Assembly (NCBI RefSeq): GCF_005862305.2
Contig: NZ_CP054021.1
Span: 3,823,501-3,887,500 of the forward strand
Length of the DNA stretch: 64,000 bases
From: Rhizobium indicum
Lineage (GTDB): Bacteria > Pseudomonadota > Alphaproteobacteria > Rhizobiales > Rhizobiaceae
Reading direction: 5' to 3'
Shown here piece after piece: positions 34,741 through 42,302 of the stretch. Position 1 is the stretch's first letter. Each line of letters begins with the position of its first letter. Below the pieces are notes generated by a model. It did no database searches. It was not told the origin of the DNA and saw nothing but the letters and a program-made list of their open reading frames with translations. Position numbers and translations under genes: made by a program.

Positions 34741-35130
34741 ATGAATGATTACATCCGCAAGGCGGGGCGTGACCTCGCCGCTGCAAGGGCCAATATCGGC
34801 GTTGCCGAGTCGCGGGCGCTGCAGGCTCAGGTGAAGACCACGCAGGAGACTCTTGCGCTTTCAATCGGGAGCTACAAGGATGGGCAATCCTCCTTGCTTG
34901 ATGTGCTGGATGCGCAGCGTTCGGTCGCGACCAGTCAGGCGAAGCTGGCGCAGGCGGTGCAGCAAATGGCGAGGGACTATGTCACTCTGAATGTGGCAAT
35001 TGGTTCGGGCATAACTTCGGTGGGGCCGCGATCAGGCCAAATTCTTATGGACACTGAGCCTGATGCCGTTGCAGCGATGGATAAGAGATGGATTGTTTCC
35101 GACAACCCGCCATTCGGTCGGGTCTCATAA
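34741..35130 (+). pseudogene. Orphan C-terminal fragment of a TolC-like outer-membrane efflux protein
   Basis: 129 residues. Residues 8-95 match the last coiled-coil hairpin of TolC-family proteins: DLAAARANIGVAESRALQAQ, then SYKDGQSSLLDVLDAQRSVA and YVTLNVAIGSG. A full TolC is about 450 residues, so the N-terminal three quarters are missing. The ATG has no Shine-Dalgarno sequence, and the upstream 34458-34740 stretch is AT-rich with nothing else coding. It reads like a relic of an outer-membrane channel once linked to the PrsDE region. Its stop abuts the next ATG, so it could still be part of a transcript. Confidence 0.7.
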
Positions 35131-35922
35131 ATGGGTTCCATGTTTGACTATCTAGCGCCGTGGCGACAACAGATACCGATACTGGCTGGCAACCGTAAAA
35201 GACGCGCTCGGCTGACGTTTGCCGAAGGCGAATTCGCTGCGGTCTACGCGATGAGCGATGTTCACGGATGTTACAAAGAACTCGTCGAGGCACATCGCCG
35301 CATCGAGGAGGATGCCGCGCGCATTCCGGGGCCGAAGCTCATCGTCACGCTCGGCGATTATGTCGATCGCGGGCCGGATTCGAGCGCTGTGCTGGAATTC
35401 CTGAGCAGGACCCCGCCGCCGGGGTTTCAACGTTTCGTCCTGTGCGGCAATCATGACGCGGAGCTGGTGAATCTCTATCGCAAACCGGCGCGCATTCTTG
35501 AATGGCTCGGCTTTGCCGGAACGGAGACGCTGCACTCATACGGTATCGATATCGAGCATCTGCTGCAGTCGGCGGCCGGAAGCGAAACAATCGCCCGCGT
35601 CATTCGCAATATGATACCCGAGCGGCATATCCAATTTCTCGAATCGCTGCCGGTCATGCTGCGGATGGGAAGGATCCTCTTCGTTCATGCGGGCATCAGG
35701 CCGGGCATCGACCTCAAGAGGCAGAAAGACAGCGACCTCATGTGGATCCGTCAGCCCTTCCTGGATGAAGGGCCGCAGCTTCCTGTCCTGGTGATCCACG
35801 GCCATACCCCGGCGCGAATCCCGACATTCGGTCCGCAACGCATCGGCATCGACACTGCGGTTTCGGCGACCGGCCGGCTGACCGTGCTGACGATAAAGGG
35901 AACGCGGGTCGGAATTCTTTAA
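35131..35922 (+). CDS. Metallophosphoesterase, serine/threonine phosphatase-like
   Basis: 263 residues with all calcineurin-type metal motifs: AMSDVHGCYKEL, TLGDYVDRGPDS, LCGNHDAEL, FVHAGIRPG and VIHGHTPARIP. Similar to bacterial PrpA/BA-like protein phosphatases. In this EPS neighbourhood it might dephosphorylate proteins such as the tyrosine-rich Wzc tail, but no direct evidence exists. The ATG follows the previous stop with no gap. Confidence 0.88.
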   Translation: MGSMFDYLAPWRQQIPILAGNRKRRARLTFAEGEFAAVYAMSDVHGCYKELVEAHRRIEEDAARIPGPKLIVTLGDYVDRGPDSSAVLEFLSRTPPPGFQRFVLCGNHDAELVNLYRKPARILEWLGFAGTETLHSYGIDIEHLLQSAAGSETIARVIRNMIPERHIQFLESLPVMLRMGRILFVHAGIRPGIDLKRQKDSDLMWIRQPFLDEGPQLPVLVIHGHTPARIPTFGPQRIGIDTAVSATGRLTVLTIKGTRVGIL

Positions 35923-35971
35923 TTCGGCGAGCATGGTGTCGTCCGAAACGCTTGCACTTTCGGCATCATGC

Positions 35972-36007
35972 TCAAAACCAAACGCCGCGGATTATGCTCC
36001 GCGGCGT
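35972..36007 (-). terminator. Rho-independent terminator of ugd
   Basis: ACGCCGCGGA and TCCGCGGCGT pair around ATTATGC-type loop; on the minus strand it is followed by TTGGTTTTG. Confidence 0.75.
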
Positions 36008-36036
36008 CAGGACGATCAGATGTTCAGGAGGCTATC

Positions 36037-37365
36037 TCAGGCGCCGGTCGTTTCCTGATAAAGGTTGGTGCCGATGCCGGTATAGGTAAAGCCGTGTTTG
36101 CGGACTTCGTCGCTGCGGTAGATATTGCGCAGATCGACCAGGATCGGAGCGCGCATCGACTGCTTCAGGCGACTGAAATCGAGCGCGCGGAACTGGTTCC
36201 ATTCGGTGACGATGACAAGCGCATCCGCACCAGCAGCCGCTTCATAGGGACCGCTCGCATATTCGATGTTGTCGATTACTTTGCGGGCGTTCTCCATGCC
36301 CTCGGGATCGTAGCCGACCACTTGCGCGCCGGCGTCCTGCAGGGTCTGGATGACTGCGATCGCCGGGCTGTCGCGCATATCGTCGGTGTTCGGCTTGAAG
36401 GTCAGGCCGAGGATCGCGATCTTCTTGCCGCGAATGTCTCCGCCGACGGCCGAAATGACTTTGCGTCCCATCGCCCGCTTGCGGTTGTCGTTGATCGAGA
36501 TCGTCGTCTCGATGAGACGCATCGGCGCGTCGTAATCCTGCGCCGTCTTGGCAAGGGCAAGCGTATCCTTGGGGAAGCACGAACCGCCGTAGCCTGGGCC
36601 GGCATGCAGGAACTTGGAGCCGATACGGCCGTCGAGACCGATTCCGCGCGAAACGTCCTGGACGTTTGCGTCGACCCGTTCGCAGAGATCGGCGATCTCG
36701 TTGATGAAGGTGATCTTCATCGCGAGGAAGGCATTGGCCGCATATTTGATCAGTTCGGAGGTGCGGCGGGTGGTGAAGACCAAGGGGGCCTGGTTGAGAT
36801 AGAGCGGGCGGTAGACCTCGGTCATGGTTTCGCGCGCCCGGTCGTCGTTCAGGCCGACGACGATACGGTCGGGACGCTTGAAGTCTTCGATCGCCGCACC
36901 TTCACGCAGGAATTCCGGATTGGAAACGACGGCGACATCCGCCGCAGGATTGGTTTCGCGCATGATGCGCTCGACCTCGTCTCCTGTGCCAACCGGCACC
37001 GTCGACTTGGTGACGATAACGGTGAAGCCTTCCACATAGGTGGCAATCTCGCGTGCAGCGGCGTAGACATAGGAAAGGTCTGCGTGGCCGTCGCCGCGCC
37101 GGGACGGCGTGCCGACTGCGATGAACACGACATCGGCGCTGCGGACACTTTCGCCGACATCCGTCGAAAACGACAGCCGGCCGGTGCTGGTATTTTCGGC
37201 GACCAATTGCTCCAGACCCGGCTCGTAGATCGGAATGCGGCCTTCGCGAAGGGCTTCGATCTTACTCAGATCCTTGTCGACGCAGATGACGTCGTGGCCG
37301 AAATCCGCAAAGCAAACGCCTGAAACGAGGCCGACATAGCCTGATCCAATCATCGTGATGCGCAT
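36037..37365 (-). CDS. rkpK: UDP-glucose 6-dehydrogenase
   Basis: 442 residues: N-terminal NAD domain (MIGSGYVGLVSGVCFADFGH), central helix, catalytic Cys in GGSCFPKDTLAL and a C-terminal UDP-binding domain. It oxidises UDP-glucose to UDP-glucuronate, needed for glucuronic acid in rhizobial EPS and for galacturonate via the epimerase at 25881. In rhizobia it is called rkpK or exo5. A hairpin 30 bases upstream (37394-37414) may regulate it. Confidence 0.95.
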   Translation of the reverse strand: MRITMIGSGYVGLVSGVCFADFGHDVICVDKDLSKIEALREGRIPIYEPGLEQLVAENTSTGRLSFSTDVGESVRSADVVFIAVGTPSRRGDGHADLSYVYAAAREIATYVEGFTVIVTKSTVPVGTGDEVERIMRETNPAADVAVVSNPEFLREGAAIEDFKRPDRIVVGLNDDRARETMTEVYRPLYLNQAPLVFTTRRTSELIKYAANAFLAMKITFINEIADLCERVDANVQDVSRGIGLDGRIGSKFLHAGPGYGGSCFPKDTLALAKTAQDYDAPMRLIETTISINDNRKRAMGRKVISAVGGDIRGKKIAILGLTFKPNTDDMRDSPAIAVIQTLQDAGAQVVGYDPEGMENARKVIDNIEYASGPYEAAAGADALVIVTEWNQFRALDFSRLKQSMRAPILVDLRNIYRSDEVRKHGFTYTGIGTNLYQETTGA

Positions 37366-37393
37366 ATTTCCCTCAAATCATTAGAGTAGAACG

Positions 37394-37414
37394 TCATGCT
37401 GCGTCGCAGCATGA
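37394..37414. promoter_or_regulatory. Perfect inverted repeat upstream of the UDP-glucose dehydrogenase gene
   Basis: TCATGCTGCG-T-CGCAGCATGA, ten-base arms around one base. Position 29-49 bases before the start codon suits an operator or a leader hairpin. The rest of 37366-37633 shows no gene. Confidence 0.5.
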
Positions 37415-37633
37415 GTTCGTCATAGTTAATCTGGACGAAAAGACAATACCGAAGATCGCCTGGTACCCATATCGGAAATCGAACTCCGGGCACCGCAACT
37501 TGTTGCGCGCTGCCCCGTCGATAGCCAAAACATAGGTTTGTGTGGGCGATATGACAAGTCGAGCGGCTCGTCAGAGCAGGCTCGACTTCAATCCGGAAAC
37601 AGGATCAATCAGTCTATGTCGCTGCCTCGGCTG

Positions 37634-38233
37634 CTATAGCCGGTACCAGACGTAAGGGTCTGTTCCCGATTGAATCTTGTCCCAGCGCAGATCGGTATCG
37701 CGCCAGTTCTTGATGCTGCTTTTCCTGTTGTCGAGGACGAGATCGCCCTTGTCGGTTCTGACGACGAGGACCGCATGTCCTTCACCGGAGGGCGTATATG
37801 CCGTCGCGATCCGCAAAGCGCGCGACGACCAGCCCATCGCGATCAGCCGGCTGCGCTTGGTCAAAGCGAAATCTTCGCAGTCGCCGCTGCGCACATTCAC
37901 CTTCCAGACGTCGCCATTCAGTTCGTTGCGGGAGTCGTTCCGGCCGATCATCGTACGATTGACGGCGGTGTTGACGTCCTTCAGTTGCAGCATTTGCTTG
38001 TCCGTCAGCGCAACGACCGCCAAACCATTGTTGTCGCGGCATTCGGACGGGTTCTGGGCGCAGAACAGCACCTGGGCGAAAGGCGGAATGATCTTGCCTT
38101 TTTCAGAGATATAACTGACCGCCGAATTACCAGTCAGGCCGCGGGCAAAACCCGCGGGACCGGCGGCAAATGCCGAGCATGCATTGCCTGCTGTAAAGGC
38201 CAGTGCCAGAAGTGTAACGACTGTTTTCTTCAT
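37634..38233 (-). CDS. Bacterial transglutaminase-like cysteine peptidase (BTLCP), periplasmic
   Basis: 199 residues: signal peptide (MKKTVVTLLALAFTAGNACSAFA), then a BTLCP domain with the triad Cys119 (RSGDCEDFAL), His153 (EGHAVLVV) and Asp168 (LVLDNRK). LapG of Pseudomonas, which clips surface adhesins, is a relative. No LapD-like partner or LapA-type adhesin is in this window. A role in releasing secreted surface proteins is speculation. Confidence 0.88.
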   Translation of the reverse strand: MKKTVVTLLALAFTAGNACSAFAAGPAGFARGLTGNSAVSYISEKGKIIPPFAQVLFCAQNPSECRDNNGLAVVALTDKQMLQLKDVNTAVNRTMIGRNDSRNELNGDVWKVNVRSGDCEDFALTKRSRLIAMGWSSRALRIATAYTPSGEGHAVLVVRTDKGDLVLDNRKSSIKNWRDTDLRWDKIQSGTDPYVWYRL

Positions 38234-38542
38234 CTCTTAAATCCCCGTTACGGGCAACCGATTGAGATCAGGCTTGCCTTTTTTCTCGGTCAATGGCATG
38301 GCGATCTGATGATCTGCCAAGTATTGGGCGCAGAATATCTGTCCCGTTTCTGCTGCTTGGAAGGAGCATAGCCGGGCCTTGTCTCGATTGGCTTAAACCT
38401 TTCGCGACAATTTTAAACGATGTGGAATTCTGTTACACTTTAGCACGCAAGCGCTTGATGTTCAACTTATGTTAGTACGAGTAAATTAATCTCTTCGGTT
38501 GTAATGGCTTTGGTCGCCGCCTACTCTGGTAAACGAATTCAC

Positions 38543-39967
38543 ATGTTCTCCAACCTCATCAATAAGCAGGTCTTGCGAGAGGTTTTGCTTTTTGCCTTCA
38601 TCGGCCTCGTTATATTGACGCTCATACCGTTCGGGAGCGTTACACCCTTTCCCTTCGCCTTCGCCGCGATCGGGATGTTTGCCCTCGCCATCATTTCGGG
38701 ATTGCTGTTTAGAGAGCCGAGACAAAGCAGATGGGTTTTCAGTATCGCTTTGTTTCTACTCGTCGTCCTGGCGGGCTGGGCGTTCATCCAAACCATCGAA
38801 CTGCCCGCCAATCGGTTGGCAAATCCCGCCTGGAATGCTGCGCGTGACCTTGCAGGTGCCCGGTCCGCGGCGATCTCGGTCGAACCGGCCGACACGCTCG
38901 CGTCGATCCTCTGGGTCGCGCTGCCTTTCGTCACGTTCCTGACCGGGCTTCTCTTATGCGATACCGATCAGCGCGCTAGGAAAGTGCTCACCGGGCTCGG
39001 GCTTGCGGCGGGTATCATCGCTGTTTTCGGCCTGATCCAGTTTTTGCTGTTTCCCAAAATTTTGATCGTCGTCGAAAAACACGCCTACCTCGACAGCCTG
39101 ACTGCGGTCTTCGTCAACCGCAATACTGCTGCGACCTTCCTCGGGCTTGGAACGCTGTTGATGCTGACCCTGGTCAGGGACATTACCCGAGCCTATTCGA
39201 AGTATCCGCCCGGCGAGCCGGGCCGAAACGCTCTTCTCTTGAGATCGTGGATCTATATCCTGTTCTTATGCGCATGCTTCACCGCGCTGATGCTGAGCCG
39301 CTCCCGCGCCGGGATATTTGCGACCTTTGTTGCCGCTCTCGTCTATTTTCCATGGCTTGTCATCAATTGGAACGGCTCGAGGCGTCATCTGAGACCGGCG
39401 CCAAGATGGCGTTCGATGCTGAAGCTCCTCTCGGCGATTGGTTTCGTCGTATTGTTGCTGACCGTGTTTGCGGGCCAGGCGATTTTGCGTGCGCAAGAGC
39501 GGCGACTCGAGGATGATGATCGGTTTTGCATTCTGCCGGGCATATGGCGTGCCATCTCGGATCATTGGTTGACGGGAACGGGGCTCGGAACCTTCCGGAC
39601 CGTGTTTTCCGCCTACCGCGATCCGGCTTGCGGTATTTTCGGAGTCTTCGACCGTGCGCATAATTTCTATCTCGAAGGATTTCTGGGCCTCGGAATATTG
39701 TTCCCCATTGCGACAGTCCTTGCATTCTCGGTGCTTGCCAGAGTGTTCTGGCACGGGCTGGCCCAAAGACGGCGTCTCCGGCACTATGTTCTTCTTGGCC
39801 TAGCGGCGACCGTTTTGGTCGCCCTTCATGCGGCGGTCGATTTTTCGCTGCAGATACCGGGTTTTGCCGTGTTTTACTCCGCCTTCCTGAGTGCGGTTGT
39901 CGCGATATGCCTCGGCCGTAGCAACGGAGAGGCGGACATGGCATATGAGCGGCCGTTAACCACGTAA
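38543..39967 (+). CDS. Wzy-type polysaccharide polymerase (O-antigen ligase family)
   Basis: About 474 residues with around twelve membrane segments and the Wzy_C motif region LMLSRSRAGIFATF followed by a large loop holding HWLTGTGLGTFRTVFSAYRD and RAHNFYLEGFLGLG. It would polymerise the EPS repeat units in the periplasm; it occupies the place of pssT in the R. leguminosarum order pssT-pssN-pssO-pssP. An ATG 39 bases upstream (38504) is an alternative start. Confidence 0.85.
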   Translation: MFSNLINKQVLREVLLFAFIGLVILTLIPFGSVTPFPFAFAAIGMFALAIISGLLFREPRQSRWVFSIALFLLVVLAGWAFIQTIELPANRLANPAWNAARDLAGARSAAISVEPADTLASILWVALPFVTFLTGLLLCDTDQRARKVLTGLGLAAGIIAVFGLIQFLLFPKILIVVEKHAYLDSLTAVFVNRNTAATFLGLGTLLMLTLVRDITRAYSKYPPGEPGRNALLLRSWIYILFLCACFTALMLSRSRAGIFATFVAALVYFPWLVINWNGSRRHLRPAPRWRSMLKLLSAIGFVVLLLTVFAGQAILRAQERRLEDDDRFCILPGIWRAISDHWLTGTGLGTFRTVFSAYRDPACGIFGVFDRAHNFYLEGFLGLGILFPIATVLAFSVLARVFWHGLAQRRRLRHYVLLGLAATVLVALHAAVDFSLQIPGFAVFYSAFLSAVVAICLGRSNGEADMAYERPLTT

Positions 39968-40256
39968 AGTTTAAATGGATGGATTTTAATAAGATTTTCG
40001 GAAAAGATCGATTGTGCAGGTGCGAACGGTTGACTCAGAAACCCAAGAAATTTTATAGCGGGTGCAGCCTTCGGATTGTTGCGACGCAAGAAAAGTCGGA
40101 CCGAAGTCGTTTTTCGCTTCCTAAGGGGCTCGGCGTTGCCAGCCTGCCACAGTTAGGGGAATGTTAATCGGCTTTCAGTGTTATTGATCGGGGATTGTCT
40201 TGTATTTTGTCAGATCGCGGGGCAGTAGCTTCAGGGGCGTAAACGCAGGGTATTCT

Positions 40257-41468
40257 ATGGGTTGTTCTCGTATCGGTAGTACACGCGTCGCCATTGTTGT
40301 AGCGCTAACGACTATATTGGCAAGCTGCACCTCGTTGCCAAGATCCGGTCCCGATCACAAAGACGTTGATCGAGATGCGGCGGTGAAAGTGACAACGAAG
40401 GAACGTCGTGTCGGTATCGACTACGCCCTGGTTGATCTCAGCAAGAACGTCCTGTCGTATTTTACCGCTCCCCAGCCGACCTCGTTCAAAGGGTTTGGTG
40501 GTGGTCGAGGCGGAGCGCCCGAAATTCCGCTCGGTTACGGCGATGTCGTTTCGGTTGCCATCTTCGAAGCTCAGTCCGGCGGCCTCTTCATTCCGTCCGA
40601 TGCAGGTAGCCGACCCGGCAATTACATCTCGCTGCCAGAGCAGACCATCGATAGAAACGGAACGATCACAATTCCCTATGCGGGTCGGGTTCCGGCTGCC
40701 GGTCGCCTGAAGGAGACCGTAGAGCAGGACGTTGAGGATCGCCTGGCGAGCCGCGCGATCGAACCGCAGGTGGTTATTACAACAACGACAAGCCGCTCTA
40801 GCCAGGTTGCCATCCTCGGCGATGTCAACAATCCCCAGCGCGTTGAGATCAGCCCAGCGGGTGAGCGTGTTCTCGATGTCATTTCCGCCGCGGGCGGTTT
40901 GACGACCAACAATATCGAAACGAATGTGACGCTGCAGCGCCGCGGCAAGACGGCAACCGTCGCCTACACTACGCTGTTGAAGAACCCGGCCGAAAATATC
41001 TATGTCGCACCGGATGATACGATCTCGATCGATCATGAGCGCCGTACCTTTCTTATGCTCGGCGCCGCAGGCACCAGTGGCCGCTTCGATTTCGAAGAGT
41101 CCAACCTGACCCTTGGAGAGGCAATCGCTAAGGCGGGCGGCCTGCGCGACGACCGCGCCGATCCCGCTCAGGTCTTGCTCTATCGTCTTGTCCCGAAGAA
41201 AACGGTTCAAGCGATGCACGTGGACACGACGAGATTTGCGGGTGAAATGGTTCCGGTGATCATCCGTGCGAATATGCGCGACCCGGCAACCTTGTTTGCT
41301 GTTCAGCAGTTCAAGATGGAAGACAAGGATATTATCTATATTTCCAATTCGGACTCTGTTGAACTGGTCAAGTTCCTTGACATCGTGAACTCGGTATCAT
41401 CCACTGTTTCCGGAGTGACCGACGATGCGAATGATACCCGTAACGCGGTACAGGATCTTGGAAATTGA
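40257..41468 (+). CDS. pssN: Outer-membrane polysaccharide export lipoprotein (OPX, PssN-like)
   Basis: 403 residues: signal peptide with lipobox LASC (VAIVVALTTILASC), Poly_export domain (PLGYGDVVSVAIFEAQ, then TIPYAGRVPAAGRL), and SLBB repeats (SQVAILGDVNNPQRVE and RTFLMLGAAGTSGRF). It forms the outer-membrane export pore with the Wzc-type protein. R. leguminosarum PssN is a lipoprotein of similar size. The frame is open upstream from 40200, but the signal peptide fixes 40257. Confidence 0.88.
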   Translation: MGCSRIGSTRVAIVVALTTILASCTSLPRSGPDHKDVDRDAAVKVTTKERRVGIDYALVDLSKNVLSYFTAPQPTSFKGFGGGRGGAPEIPLGYGDVVSVAIFEAQSGGLFIPSDAGSRPGNYISLPEQTIDRNGTITIPYAGRVPAAGRLKETVEQDVEDRLASRAIEPQVVITTTTSRSSQVAILGDVNNPQRVEISPAGERVLDVISAAGGLTTNNIETNVTLQRRGKTATVAYTTLLKNPAENIYVAPDDTISIDHERRTFLMLGAAGTSGRFDFEESNLTLGEAIAKAGGLRDDRADPAQVLLYRLVPKKTVQAMHVDTTRFAGEMVPVIIRANMRDPATLFAVQQFKMEDKDIIYISNSDSVELVKFLDIVNSVSSTVSGVTDDANDTRNAVQDLGN

Positions 41469-41546
41469 TTGAAATAGGTCGCCGGCATCGGTCTGAATGA
41501 TCGATGCCGGAGGCTTATAGCGGATTTGATGAAGGAAATTGTGGTT

Positions 41547-42251
41547 ATGGCAAGATCGGCTGTTTATCGTAAGCTTGCATATAGCGGAATTGCCGTCGCG
41601 ATGTATGTCGGCATGAATTCAAGCGCCTTTGCGGCAGCCTGCCTAGGACCGGCAAATCTGACTTCCGTCGATGTCAGCGGATTTACGGCTAGCCCCGCCG
41701 TCCTGCTCGACATGTCCGATCCGTTGGTTCTGTCCTCGCGTGTTCGCGCGCTGGTCGGAAGCAGCAATGACGCGCTGTCGCCGGTGATCGACCAGGCCAA
41801 GAAGGCCAGTGCCTCACAGATGGCGGCGATCGGCTCCGGTCTCGGGCGGGCTGCAAACAGCTGCCAGGTGACGGATCCGCAATACAAGCTAGCGATCGAA
41901 AAGGCTGTTGCCGAGGCGGCGAGCGCCGATCCGAACCTGGCGCCGCTGCTTGCAGCCTTTGCAAAGGTCCTTGCCGAAGGCGGGACCGCGGCGCTCGGCC
42001 CGGGTGCAAGTGCCGCCGCCGCTTCCGGCATCGGCAATGACGGGCAAGTTGGACAAACGGGGCCTGGAGCGGACGATGGTACGCCGTTCGACGGCGCTGC
42101 GACGACTGCGGGTACGCTGAAGGTTTCGAATGCCGGCTCGGATGATTCATCGTCGACTTCAACGACGACGATCGTCAGCGCCGGAGCGGGAGGGCAGTCG
42201 TCTACCGATCCGACGGAGTCGACGAGTCAGAGTGTCCCGGTCATACAATAG
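41547..42251 (+). CDS. Secreted protein of the EPS export module (PssO position)
   Basis: 234 residues: signal peptide (LAYSGIAVAMYVGMNSSAFA), a helical middle (ALVGSSNDALSPVIDQAKKA to LAPLLAAFAKVLAEGG) and a low-complexity Gly/Ser/Thr-rich C-terminus. AAGGAA lies nine bases before the ATG. I do not recognise a domain. Its position between the OPX and Wzc genes corresponds to pssO, whose product is an outer-surface protein in R. leguminosarum. Confidence 0.75.
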   Translation: MARSAVYRKLAYSGIAVAMYVGMNSSAFAAACLGPANLTSVDVSGFTASPAVLLDMSDPLVLSSRVRALVGSSNDALSPVIDQAKKASASQMAAIGSGLGRAANSCQVTDPQYKLAIEKAVAEAASADPNLAPLLAAFAKVLAEGGTAALGPGASAAAASGIGNDGQVGQTGPGADDGTPFDGAATTAGTLKVSNAGSDDSSSTSTTTIVSAGAGGQSSTDPTESTSQSVPVIQ

Positions 42252-42302
42252 CTGGAATTGCCCTTAGATCTTAGCGCTTGACGCCTTTGTTGGAGATCGA
42301 AA

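Noticed and set aside
35968..37323. A 451-codon plus-strand frame opposite the UDP-glucose dehydrogenase gene
   Set aside because: Antisense shadow of a gene with clear catalytic motifs; no ribosome-binding site or recognisable domain.
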